DNA of 64,000 nt from Kribbella sindirgiensis (GTDB taxonomy: Bacteria; Actinomycetota; Actinomycetes; Propionibacteriales; Kribbellaceae): the NCBI RefSeq assembly GCF_004331435.1, contig NZ_SJKA01000027.1, positions 18,392-82,391 on the forward strand, read 5' to 3'. Positions 1 to 8,052 of the stretch are shown here, piece by piece. The translations under genes were made by a program, and so were the position numbers. The notes below the pieces were generated by a model that saw only the letters and a program-made list of their open reading frames with translations, ran no database searches and was not told the DNA's origin. Each line of letters opens with the position of its first letter. Position 1 is the first letter of the stretch.

Positions 1-1548
1 CCAGGTGCCGAGCAGCGTCGACGGACAGACGACGACGGTCGGGCCGCGCCCCTTGAGCTGCAGGTGCAGCGCGATGACCTGGATCGTCTTGCCGAGGCCC
101 ATGTCGTCGGCGAGGCAACCGCCGAGACCGAGGTTGGCGAGCTGCGCCATCCACGCGACGCCGCGGCGTTGGTAGTCGCGCAGGGTCGCCTGGAGACCAG
201 CAGGCTCGGTGAACGGAGCCTGCTCCTCGGCCGTCCGCAGCCGGGCGAGCATCGCGGCCAGCGAACCGTCGGCGTCGAACGGCACCAGCTCGCCGTCCAC
301 CTCGATGGTCCCCGTGAGCGCGGCGCCGAGCGCTTCGGCGCCGGTGAGCTTGCGGCTGGAACCGTTGCGGAGCCGCCGGACAAGGTCGTGGTCGACCCGG
401 ATCCAGCGCCCGCGCATGCGGATCATCGGGCGCTTGGCCTCGGCGAGCGCCGCGACCTCCGCCTCGGTCAGGTCCTGGCCGTCGAGCGTGGGACGCCAGC
501 GGAACGCGACGAGCTCGGTCAGGCTGAAATCAGGGCCGGTGACGGCGCCGGGAGTCGGTGTCGCGACGGTCGCGCGGACGGCGAGTTCGCCGGCGAACAG
601 CTCGGTCGGCCAGAGCACCTCGATGCCGGCGCCCTCCAGCGCCGTACTGCCCTCGGCGAGCTCTTCCAACGCGTCGTCGTCGATCGGGATGTCTTCCGGT
701 GCGGCGTCACGCAGAGCCGAGCCGAGTGGCGGCCAGACCCGGGCGCCGCGGCGGAGGGCGAGGAGGAGGTCGGTCTCGGCGCGTTCGCCGAGGGCCGTGA
801 GTACGGCGGCCGGGGCGTTCCACATGTCCGCGACGTCGACGAGCAGGCTCGGGTCCACGCCGCTGCGCAACTGCAGAACTGCCCGGAAGTCCGGTGCGTC
901 TTCTGGCGGCTCGATGCGCAGGACGAGGCGGGTGCCGGCTTGCTCGGCGAGGGCGGTTTCGTCGAGCCAGGCGGTCGGGCCGGGGAGCTGTGTGGGCTCG
1001 GCGGCCGCGAACGGCGCCGCGCCGGGGCGTGCCGCGACAGCTGCGGCGGGAGTGCGGACGAGGGTGTCCGCGAGCGCGTCCCAGAACGCGCGGACCAGGT
1101 GCTCCGGCTCGATCAGCCGGACCGGGCGAGTGCCGTCGAGAGGCAGTGCATGACCGTACGCCGGCATTGCGGCGCTGAGGTTCCGCAGCCAGGCGTGGTC
1201 GAGCGGGTCGAGCGGCGCCACCCGCCACGCGCCGTACCCCTCCGGGCTCTGGTCCGGCACCAGCCGCCCGCGCCCGATCAGCACCAACCCCGCGAGCCCA
1301 GCCGCCCGCCACGCGGCCCAACTAGTCGAGGCGTGCCCGCCTGGCTCGTCCGGCTCGGTCAGACGGGTGAGTACGTCGTCTATGGACAGCAAGCGCGCCG
1401 GGACCGTGGTGCGGCGGACTGTGGTGCCGCGGGGGAGGACCAGGTCGACCGTCCCGTCGGCGGTCTCGCCCGCGCCGGCCAGGTCGCCGTACAGCGCCAG
1501 GCGGCCAGCGCGCGGCGGGTCGGCAGGCACGAAGACGGCGTCGAACAT
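1..1548 (-). CDS. SNF2-family DEAD/DEAH helicase (3' part outside window)
   Basis: The reverse strand reads as one open frame from an ATG at 1548 to the left edge, so the C-terminal half of the protein is missing. About 516 residues are visible. The first ~420 fit the SNF2-associated N-terminal region of bacterial SWI2/SNF2 helicases (variable, acidic, with W-rich segments). The ATPase core starts near the edge with RDYQRRGVAWM and the Walker A signature DDMGLGKTIQ, followed by the start of motif Ia (PTVVVCPSTLL). This is a DNA translocase likely to remodel protein-DNA complexes. The start is the first ATG after the divergent spacer that carries a palindromic repeat. The family call rests on the Walker A context and is secure; the biological role is not visible. 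Confidence 0.85.
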   Translation of the reverse strand, partial: MFDAVFVPADPPRAGRLALYGDLAGAGETADGTVDLVLPRGTTVRRTTVPARLLSIDDVLTRLTEPDEPGGHASTSWAAWRAAGLAGLVLIGRGRLVPDQSPEGYGAWRVAPLDPLDHAWLRNLSAAMPAYGHALPLDGTRPVRLIEPEHLVRAFWDALADTLVRTPAAAVAARPGAAPFAAAEPTQLPGPTAWLDETALAEQAGTRLVLRIEPPEDAPDFRAVLQLRSGVDPSLLVDVADMWNAPAAVLTALGERAETDLLLALRRGARVWPPLGSALRDAAPEDIPIDDDALEELAEGSTALEGAGIEVLWPTELFAGELAVRATVATPTPGAVTGPDFSLTELVAFRWRPTLDGQDLTEAEVAALAEAKRPMIRMRGRWIRVDHDLVRRLRNGSSRKLTGAEALGAALTGTIEVDGELVPFDADGSLAAMLARLRTAEEQAPFTEPAGLQATLRDYQRRGVAWMAQLANLGLGGCLADDMGLGKTIQVIALHLQLKGRGPTVVVCPSTLLGTW

Positions 1549-1592
1549 GCCCCGCACAGTACGCCCCGCCGCCGACAGATCCGCCGCGCTCT

Positions 1593-1689
1593 GCAGCTCG
1601 ACAGTACGTATAGGTCCACTAGCCGTTGATCGAGCCGGTTGGCAGGCGTGCGCGTGCTGCCAGTGGACATATACGTACTGTCGAGCTGC
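1593..1689. repeat. 97-bp nested palindromic repeat, copy A
   Basis: Two 28-nt arms (1593-1620 and 1662-1689) are inverted repeats with 27 of 28 positions matching; they begin GCAGCTCGACAGTACGTAT. The 41-nt centre ends with a second, inner hairpin (GGCAG at 1641, CTGCC at 1657-1661) directly abutting the right arm. A second copy of identical total length, arm length and centre length lies at 21716-21812. Copy A sits in the divergent spacer between the helicase gene and the quinone reductase. It could be a non-autonomous mobile element (MITE/REP-like) or a conserved regulatory hairpin. I see no clear target-site duplication. Confidence 0.8.
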
Positions 1690-1765
1690 CGGTTGGACTT
1701 GACCTGAACCTTCGTTGAGGTTGCAGGCTCGGAGGGTCAGACCGACAAACCCGGAGAGTGTGAAT

Positions 1766-2740
1766 ATGCGTGCAGCAGTAGTGACCGCGTTCGGTGGTCC
1801 GGACGTGATCGAGACCCGTGAGGTCCCGGCCCCCGAGCCCGCCGGCGGGCAGGTGCTGGTCGAGGTCGGTGTCGCGGACGTGATCTTCGTCGAGACCGCG
1901 ATCCGCCGGGGTGAGCACGGCGAGTTCTTCGACGTGCAGACGCCGTACGTGACCGGCAGCAACCTCGGCGGACGGGTCCGCGCGGTCGGCGCGGGAGTGC
2001 CGGCGGACTGGATCGGCAAGACCGTCGTGGGGCGGGGCGTGGCCTTCGGTGCTCATGCGGAGCTGGCCCTGACCACGACCGATCTGGTCGAGGTACCGCC
2101 CGAACTCGACCTGCGGACCGCGGTGGCGGTGTACGGCGACGGCTTCACGGCTCTCATGCTCGAGGAACTCGCGCCGCCGATGGCCGGGCAGGATGTACTG
2201 ATCACCGCCTCCGCCGGCGGCATGGGCTTGCTGCTGATCCAGTTGGCGCACCAGGCCGGAGCCCGCGTCATCGCGGCGGCCCGCGGTGACGAGAAGCTCG
2301 AACTCAGCCGCGCCCAGGGCGCCGACGTACTGATCGACTACGGCAAGCCGGGCTGGGAGAAATCGGTGCTGGAGGCAACGAACGGCGCCGGTGCCGATGT
2401 CGTGTTCGAGGGCGCCGGTGGCGAGCTGGGCGCGGCTGCGTTCAGTGTGGTGAAGGACGGCGGCTGGATCTCCGCGCACGGAGCGCCGAGCGGCAGTTTC
2501 GCGCCGTACGACGCCGCGGAGGTCGAGCGGCGCGGGCTCACCGTGAAGGGCATCATGGATCTGCGGGCGGATTCGACGACTACGTCCGTCACAGGGGCTG
2601 ACGTGATCGCTCGTGCGGCCGCTGGGGATCTCAAGCCGGTCATCGACCAGGTCTACGACCTCGACCATGTCGCCGACGCGCACCGGGCGCTGGAGAACCG
2701 CACGTTGCGCGGCAAGGCGCTGATCGAGGTCAGTCGCTGA
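1766..2740 (+). CDS. NADPH:quinone oxidoreductase / zinc-type alcohol dehydrogenase superfamily
   Basis: The 324-residue MDR-fold oxidoreductase starts MRAAVVTAFGGPDVIE, the typical N-terminus of quinone reductase-like proteins. The Rossmann segment around residue 150 contains VLITASAGGMGLLLIQLA, which binds NADPH. The structural and catalytic zinc cysteines are absent, which fits the quinone-oxidoreductase branch rather than zinc alcohol dehydrogenases. I chose the ATG at 1766, preceded by GGAGAG about 8 nt upstream, over an upstream in-frame start that would add 17 residues lacking family similarity. It probably reduces quinones or enones with NADPH in the cytosol. Its 3' end overlaps the convergent diguanylate cyclase gene by 11 bp. 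Confidence 0.87.
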   Translation: MRAAVVTAFGGPDVIETREVPAPEPAGGQVLVEVGVADVIFVETAIRRGEHGEFFDVQTPYVTGSNLGGRVRAVGAGVPADWIGKTVVGRGVAFGAHAELALTTTDLVEVPPELDLRTAVAVYGDGFTALMLEELAPPMAGQDVLITASAGGMGLLLIQLAHQAGARVIAAARGDEKLELSRAQGADVLIDYGKPGWEKSVLEATNGAGADVVFEGAGGELGAAAFSVVKDGGWISAHGAPSGSFAPYDAAEVERRGLTVKGIMDLRADSTTTSVTGADVIARAAAGDLKPVIDQVYDLDHVADAHRALENRTLRGKALIEVSR

Positions 2741-4097
2741 CGGTTTGTTCAGCAGCCTCGTTCGGCTGCAGGTCTTCGGAGTGGTTGGAGGAGTGGTTCG
2801 GGCGGGCGACCACGATCTGGTTCCGCCCGGACCGCTTGGCCCGCAGCAGCGCGTCGTCGGCAGCCAGGATCAGCTGGTCCATCGTGCTGGCCACGGCCGG
2901 GTAGACGGCCGCGCCGAACGAGGCCGGTACGCCGTCGAGCGTTGCCGTACCGCCGTCCGTCGTACTGACCGAGACCGTGAGCGTCACGAGCCGCTCTCTG
3001 ATCCGCTCTGCGATCTCCAGCACCTCGGACTCGAACGCGCCCGGCAGGAGCACCGCCAGCTCGTCGCCACCGACCCGTGCAACCAGGTCGCCGTTCCGCA
3101 CCTCCGCCCGGATCGCTTCCCCGGCAGCACGCAGCGCCTCGTCACCAGCGGGGTGACCGTAGGTGTCGTTGATCTCCTTGAACCTGTCCAGGTCCAGCAT
3201 CAGCAGACCGACCGTGCTGCGCAGTGTGTCCGCGCGAGCGAGCTCTGCGGGCACCGCGCTCGCCCAGTACGACGAGGTGGCCAGGCCGGTCTTGTCGTCG
3301 ATGCCTGCGGCCCGCTGGTACTGCGGGAGCAGCAGGTCCCTGTGCAGCGCCAGGACCGTCACCATGAGTACCGGAACGACCCAGGGGTACGACGACTGCA
3401 CCGCAGCGATCGCTACGCCCAGACCCAGGCCGGCACACACGACGATCTGGTCTGACAGCTCACCGAGTGCCTCACGTGCTGTGGCCTCCGGAGTGGAGAG
3501 CAGAATCGCTCCGATCACCAGCGCGTAGTTCACCAGCCACCACGTCGCGGCTGCGGCCATAACCACCAGGAGCGACCAGAAACCGGTAGGTACGCGCGGA
3601 GCGTCGAGGAGACCTCCTGCACGCAGTACGGCGGCTGCTGCGGCGCTGGCCAGGACGTACGTGGCGGTGGAGAAGACCTTGCGGTGCGCAACGGTCCGGC
3701 CGTACACGCGGAACCAGGAATAGGTGTAGGCCAGTACGACGAGCGGGACGACCAGCGACAGCGGGAGCAGCAGCAGAGCCGCGAAGATCCACAGGCACTT
3801 CAGGTTGGTGTGCGGCGAGGTGTTCGCGGCCAGCTCGCGCCGGCGCTCGATTCCGCGGGCGAATTCCAGGTGCAGGGTCGAGGCAACGGCGAGGACGCCG
3901 AACGCCACCCATTCCGAATGGCGGACACCGGAATGCGGGCCGCTCAGCGTGCTCCGGACCGCGAGTGTGGTAATCGTCACCGCAATCAAATCAATCGCGA
4001 GCACATAAGTCAGCGCGGTCCTCGGCAACGACCAGAGCTTCCATTGCCGAGGTAGCACCCAGCTGCTCCGACCGATCAGAATCATCGTCTGCCTCAC
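2730..4097 (-). CDS. Membrane-bound diguanylate cyclase (GGDEF)
   Basis: The 455-residue protein has a multi-helix membrane domain (roughly residues 25-250, about six to seven hydrophobic segments) followed by a C-terminal GGDEF domain. The domain begins DDKTGL (near 267) and has the active-site motif GGDEL at 343-347. RNGD at 334-337, five residues upstream of GGDEL, matches the RxxD inhibitory I-site, so product feedback is expected. It should condense two GTP into c-di-GMP, with the membrane domain as sensor; no EAL or HD-GYP domain follows. The start is ATG 4097 (a second ATG lies four codons in). The 3' end overlaps the convergent quinone reductase gene. A possible -10 (TACTAT on the minus strand, 4127-4132) precedes it. 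Confidence 0.9.
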   Translation of the reverse strand: MRQTMILIGRSSWVLPRQWKLWSLPRTALTYVLAIDLIAVTITTLAVRSTLSGPHSGVRHSEWVAFGVLAVASTLHLEFARGIERRRELAANTSPHTNLKCLWIFAALLLLPLSLVVPLVVLAYTYSWFRVYGRTVAHRKVFSTATYVLASAAAAAVLRAGGLLDAPRVPTGFWSLLVVMAAAATWWLVNYALVIGAILLSTPEATAREALGELSDQIVVCAGLGLGVAIAAVQSSYPWVVPVLMVTVLALHRDLLLPQYQRAAGIDDKTGLATSSYWASAVPAELARADTLRSTVGLLMLDLDRFKEINDTYGHPAGDEALRAAGEAIRAEVRNGDLVARVGGDELAVLLPGAFESEVLEIAERIRERLVTLTVSVSTTDGGTATLDGVPASFGAAVYPAVASTMDQLILAADDALLRAKRSGRNQIVVARPNHSSNHSEDLQPNEAAEQTVSD

Positions 4098-4209
4098 AAG
4101 CGGTCGATCTGAGCGGTTATGCGTTCATAGTAACGACCTGTTCACATCAGGTCACCCGGATGCCCGGGCCATTCCACCAGTTGGTCAGCACCAAGAAGGG
4201 TCGAAAATC

Positions 4210-4305
4210 ATGCAGATCCCAGCCTTCTCCGCCTTCCCCGCCCGTACCGGCGCCGACGGTCCCGGTGGCAACGACTGGTTCACCGGTGGCGGAAACGACT
4301 GGTGA
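4210..4305 (+). CDS. Putative 31-residue peptide with C-terminal NDW repeat
   Basis: A 31-codon ORF (ATG at 4210, TGA at 4303-4305) follows an AAGAAGGG ribosome-binding site about 9 nt upstream. The N-terminal half reads MQIPAFSAFPARTGAD; the C-terminal 13 residues are GGNDWFTGGGNDW, so NDW occurs twice and ends the protein. I recognise no family. Short length, a Gly-rich aromatic tail with an internal repeat, and a strong downstream terminator hairpin (4531-4591) are compatible with a precursor or signalling peptide, but no modifying enzyme is adjacent. It lies in a 660-bp gap between the divergent cyclase gene and the RING/TerD gene. It could be a chance ORF; the ribosome-binding site and repeat argue against that. 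Confidence 0.45.
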   Translation: MQIPAFSAFPARTGADGPGGNDWFTGGGNDW

Positions 4306-4530
4306 CCGGCGGTATTTCTTTACTTCTTTCTTACATTTAAGAGAGATCGTTCACCGGCTAAACGCGGGAGCCCCCAATTTACCGCACAGTAATTACCCAC
4401 GGACTATGCCAATCACTATCCGTGGCATCGCGCCTGCCGACAGTGATCGCAGCGGCGCATCAGTGCCAGTTCGGCAACGAATCGGGGACCCGGTGGCGCA
4501 GTATTTGGGTGAACGTTCTACTCTGGAGAT
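4306..4530. other. AT-rich intergenic stretch
   Basis: This interval between the 31-codon ORF and the hairpin at 4531 contains unusually AT-rich blocks for this genome (for example around 4317-4340 and 4375-4395), giving weak promoter-like sequences. I see no convincing ORF and cannot assign a definite -35/-10 pair. Confidence 0.4.
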
Positions 4531-4591
4531 CTCCGGTAGCGGGGTCTGGGCGGGGCGGCCCCGACCCTGCTACCGGAGCTCTTCTTTTCTG
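4531..4591 (+). terminator. Rho-independent terminator-like hairpin
   Basis: Arms CTCCGGTAGCGGGGTC (4531-4546) and GACCCTGCTACCGGAG (4563-4578) pair over 16 bp with one mismatch around a GC-rich loop, followed by a pyrimidine tail CTCTTCTTTTCT. It would end transcription from the short-peptide region before the RING/TerD gene, or act as a leader hairpin for that gene. Confidence 0.7.
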
Positions 4592-4756
4592 AGCCCCTCC
4601 GGTGGGCGGCGGCGCCGAAACTGTCGGTGGCGCCCGGTAGCGTTCTCAGTGCCAGGGGCGGCTCCTGGACGTGCTTCCTTCTCCTTCACCAGGCCAAGTA
4701 GCGCGTTCGCTCTCCGCCCCTGGCGCCTTCCTGACGCCCACCCGGGGGAGACGCCG

Positions 4757-7339
4757 ATGCCGGACCAACCAGCGGATCCGCAGGCTGCCGTCCTGCTGCG
4801 CCGCCGCCGGCTCGTCGACGCCACCGCCCTCACTCCTCCCGTACGGCGCTCCGCCTGGCACTGGCTGCGCCGGCCGCTCACGATCCAGGCCGGCCTGTCC
4901 GCGCTCCAGGCCGACCTGATCCAGCGCGGTCTCCTGCTGTCGGTCGGTCTGTACCGGCACTGTGCCTCGCTGTCGGCGCCCGCGCTGGCCGGTTTCGGCA
5001 GTGCGCTGCTCGACCTGCTCGACGCCGAGTCCGGGTTCGACGCCAAGCACACACCGTTGTTCCGGGGCTTCCCGGAGAGTGTGCCGGGCGACACCGAGAC
5101 CTTCTACGTGAACCGGGTCTTCGCGCGCCTGCTGCAGGAGCCGGAGCAACCGTGCGTGCTCTGCGGCGACACGACGTCTGTGCACGCGGTCTCCCCATGC
5201 GCACATCTGGTCTGCCGCACGTGCTGGGACGGCAGCGACTTCAGCGCCTGTCCGTTGTGCCTGCGGCGCATCGACCCGAAGGATCCGTTCCTCAAGCCCT
5301 CGCCGGCTGAGGAGCCGCCGGCGCATGTCCGTTCGGATCGTCTGCGGCTGCTCTCGCTGGCCACGGCCGACTCGGTCCGCCAGACCGTCGGGGCCCTGTT
5401 GGCGCGCCGCGCGCCCTTGTCCGCGGGGGATCGCGCGGACCTGCAGGTGCTGCTCGACGGCGCGAGCTCGGCCTGGATTCCCGACGACATCCCGGTCCGC
5501 GAGACGCGTGCGTTGGTCATCGCGCATTTCCTGGCCGACGATCCCGAGCTGATCGATCGCGCCGACACCGCGACCGACGTATTGCGGCTGGTCTACGCCT
5601 TGATGGACGCCGACCCCGGGCTGCGGACGCCGCCGGCCCGGCGGAAGTCGTTGCCGCGGGCAACTCGACGGCTCGTGCTGGAGCGTCTGGACCGGCTGCC
5701 GGTCGAGACCCTCGTCGAGGACATGCTGCGTCACGAGCGCGCCTGGAAGCGGATCGGGGAGAACCTGCATCCGTTCGAGTTCGCCACCCGCTTCCCGGTC
5801 GCGGCGCTGGCGTTCGCGGTCCTCCGTCGTACCGATCTGGATCTCGGAACGGCCGCCGGGCGTGCGGTGGCGGGCGAGGCGTCGCGGCATCCGCTGGTAC
5901 GGGTGGAGAGTGGGCGGCTCGTGATGAGCACGTTCAGCTCCCGCGTCGAAGGCGCGTTCGCGCAGGGGCGGCCGGAGCTGGCCCTCGATCTGCTGCGGCA
6001 ACGTCCGGGCGAGTTGGTACGCCGTCTTGTGCACCTGGCGCGGGCGCTTCCACCGGAGCAGCACGGTGAGCTCGTCGACGCTGTGACGACCGCGGTGTCG
6101 GACGTGTCGCCGGCGGTCATCACGGCCGCCCTGGGGCAGGTCCGGACGCCGCCGGGTGATCTGCGGCTGTTCTTCCCGCGCGGTGGGACCGCCCGGATAT
6201 GGACGGCGGTCGACGACCGGGAGTCGTTGCCGACCGAGCTCGCGGTCGAGCTGTCCGGCGTACTGACCGGGGAGATGCTGCGCCGGGCCACGGGACTGCC
6301 GCGTCTGCGCAGGGTGTTCCTGGACGAGGAGCTGTCCCGGATCGCCGCGCCGGGCTCGGAGCGGAACGCGTCGTCGAGCCTGCTGCGGATGACGCGGGGG
6401 AGTGCGGTGCCGATCCCGCAGGACGAGCTGCTGCGGCTGTTCCTGCACTGGGTCGAGCCGCGCGGCCGGAGGATCGACCTCGACCTGTCGGTGGCGGTGT
6501 TCGACGAGGAGTGGGCCTTCGTCGGGCTGTGCGACTACACCCGGCTGCGGTTCGACCAGGACGCGCTGGTGCATTCCGGCGATCTGACGTCGGCGCCGGG
6601 CCCTGACGGTTCGACGGAATTCGTGGACATCGATCTGCGCGCGGTGCGCCGGGTGGGCGGTCGCTATCTGCTGCCGGTGGTGTTCAGCTACAACGACGTA
6701 CCGTTCGACGAGCTTGAGCGCGGTTTCGTCGGCCTGCTGCGGCAACCGAGCGGGCTGTTCGATCCGGCGGCGGTCGAGGACCGCTTCGACCTGGCCGGCG
6801 CGGCGAAGATCCTGCTGCCGTTCGGCGTCGACCTGCGGACCAAGGAGCTGCGCTGGTACGACGTGAACCTCGGCGCGGCCGGGCACGGCCACAACGTCGC
6901 GAGGTACGGCGGTCATCTCGGGCTGATGGCGGCGACGCTGGAGGAGGTGCACGGGTCGGGCGACCGGGTGAGTCTGTGGGAGATCTGCTGCTGGCACGCG
7001 GCCGCCCGGGCCGACGAGATCGCGGTCCGGTGCGCCGACGGGTCGGTCGTCGGCTACGTCCGGGACCCGGCCGAGGAGCCGGCGGCGTTCGCGCGGCGGG
7101 TCGTTGCGCGGTTGGAGCCGGACCGGAGCTGGGACGAGGACGCGGCGAAACGCGCCGATCTCGTCGCGGTGCTGACCGGTGACCTCACGCCGCGCGCGGG
7201 CGCGGAAGTGTACGCGCTGCATCCGCGCCTGCTCGACGGCGCGAACCTCTCACTGATCGACGCGCCGTACCTGCTGTCCGGTCTGGCCCCCGACACCCGC
7301 GCCCGCGAGAGCCTCGGCGCAACCTCGCCGGCTCCCTGA
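4757..7339 (+). CDS. RING-finger protein with C-terminal TerD-like domain (MXAN_6230/SCO0854 type)
   Basis: The 860-residue protein starts at ATG 4757 (GGGGGAG six nt upstream); an open frame continues upstream but without family-like sequence. Residues 133-168 form a C3HC4 RING: C133-x2-C136, C148-x-H150, C153-x2-C156, C165-x2-C168. The long middle is helical and acidic. From about residue 565 the segment RRIDLDLSVAVFDEEW, the HSGD turn and the later FVDIDLRAVRR stretch resemble the calcium-binding TerD fold of tellurite/stress systems. It matches my recollection of the actinobacterial/myxobacterial RING family named above. RING domains recruit E2 enzymes in eukaryotes; no E1/E2 gene is nearby, so a scaffold role in a Ter-linked stress response is inference. 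Confidence 0.75.
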   Translation: MPDQPADPQAAVLLRRRRLVDATALTPPVRRSAWHWLRRPLTIQAGLSALQADLIQRGLLLSVGLYRHCASLSAPALAGFGSALLDLLDAESGFDAKHTPLFRGFPESVPGDTETFYVNRVFARLLQEPEQPCVLCGDTTSVHAVSPCAHLVCRTCWDGSDFSACPLCLRRIDPKDPFLKPSPAEEPPAHVRSDRLRLLSLATADSVRQTVGALLARRAPLSAGDRADLQVLLDGASSAWIPDDIPVRETRALVIAHFLADDPELIDRADTATDVLRLVYALMDADPGLRTPPARRKSLPRATRRLVLERLDRLPVETLVEDMLRHERAWKRIGENLHPFEFATRFPVAALAFAVLRRTDLDLGTAAGRAVAGEASRHPLVRVESGRLVMSTFSSRVEGAFAQGRPELALDLLRQRPGELVRRLVHLARALPPEQHGELVDAVTTAVSDVSPAVITAALGQVRTPPGDLRLFFPRGGTARIWTAVDDRESLPTELAVELSGVLTGEMLRRATGLPRLRRVFLDEELSRIAAPGSERNASSSLLRMTRGSAVPIPQDELLRLFLHWVEPRGRRIDLDLSVAVFDEEWAFVGLCDYTRLRFDQDALVHSGDLTSAPGPDGSTEFVDIDLRAVRRVGGRYLLPVVFSYNDVPFDELERGFVGLLRQPSGLFDPAAVEDRFDLAGAAKILLPFGVDLRTKELRWYDVNLGAAGHGHNVARYGGHLGLMAATLEEVHGSGDRVSLWEICCWHAAARADEIAVRCADGSVVGYVRDPAEEPAAFARRVVARLEPDRSWDEDAAKRADLVAVLTGDLTPRAGAEVYALHPRLLDGANLSLIDAPYLLSGLAPDTRARESLGATSPAP

Positions 7340-7373
7340 CCTGCACTCGGGCGAGTCTGGGAGGACCCTGAGA

Positions 7374-7449
7374 GGAAATTGACAATTCCGTGACGGACGC
7401 GCGGCCGGTGCTTTGGTCGGCACCCGGGCAGGAGTACAACGGAATTGAC
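7374..7449 (+). promoter_or_regulatory. Candidate promoter with repeated GGAATTG words
   Basis: Upstream of the gene at 7466 lies the near-palindrome GGAAATTGACAATTCC (7374-7389), and GGAATTGAC recurs at 7441-7449. A possible -35 TTGGTC (7413-7418) and -10 TACAAC (7435-7440) are separated by 16 nt. The repeated half-sites suggest a regulator binding here; none can be named. Confidence 0.3.
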
Positions 7450-7465
7450 GCGAAGGGAGCCACGA

Positions 7466-8050
7466 ATGACGTACGACGTGGTGGTGCTCATCGAGCGGGA
7501 GATGAGCGAGGGCGACGCGCGCCGCGTTGCCGCCCTGCATGCAAAGCGCGAGGACACCGTGGACTATCACCTGCTGGTGTCCAGTCATCCGGAGAGCGGG
7601 TTCGGCGGTCCGATGGCGTTGCTGGGATCGACGTTCGCGGACGTGGCCGGTCTGACCGGCTCGGCGTCCGTGGTCGGCTCGGCGACGGTGGCGTCGGCGC
7701 GCATCAGCCCGCCGGCAACGGTTGACCGAGCACAGAGTCGAACACAGCGTGGAACACAGGGCGGACCACCGACGGCGACCCTCGCGGACCCGGCCGTCGA
7801 TCTCGCCTCGGTGATCGAGCACAGCTCCCGGCAGCTTCGGGCGGCGAGCGGCTACCCGGTGCACGTCTCCATCACGCACGGCGAGGTGCTGCTGGCGCTG
7901 ATGCAGATGGTGAAGACCACCAAGAGCCAAGAGGTCGTGGTGGTCGCCTGGCCGGAGACCGCAGCATCATTCGTGTGCTCCGACTGGACCACCAAGGCAC
8001 GCAAGCTCCTGAAGGTGCCCCGAGTCCGCATCCTCGAGCACGACACCTGA
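7466..8050 (+). CDS. Hypothetical cytosolic protein, two small domains joined by a repeat-bearing linker
   Basis: The 194-residue protein starts at ATG 7466 with GAAGGGA about 8 nt upstream; an ATG seven codons earlier would place the ribosome-binding site inside the gene. The N-terminal half (TYDVVVLIEREM...) and the C-terminal half (HVSITHGEVLLALMQMV, EVVVVAWPETAASF) both look like alpha/beta nucleotide- or stress-type folds. Between them a Ser/Thr/Gln-rich linker is encoded by three imperfect 12-bp tandem units at 7728-7763. I do not recognise a family; a divergent universal-stress-like fold is only a guess. It ends 2 bp before the convergent histidine kinase gene. Confidence 0.65.
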   Translation: MTYDVVVLIEREMSEGDARRVAALHAKREDTVDYHLLVSSHPESGFGGPMALLGSTFADVAGLTGSASVVGSATVASARISPPATVDRAQSRTQRGTQGGPPTATLADPAVDLASVIEHSSRQLRAASGYPVHVSITHGEVLLALMQMVKTTKSQEVVVVAWPETAASFVCSDWTTKARKLLKVPRVRILEHDT

Positions 8051-8052
8051 TC

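Noticed and set aside
64..1629. 521-codon plus-strand frame over the left end
   Set aside because: Arg/Ala/Gly-rich translation without domain features; the reverse strand encodes a clear SNF2 helicase over the same bases.
4646..7222. 858-codon minus-strand frame
   Set aside because: Antisense shadow of the RING/TerD gene; low-complexity Arg/Gln/His-rich product, typical of high-GC third-position bias.
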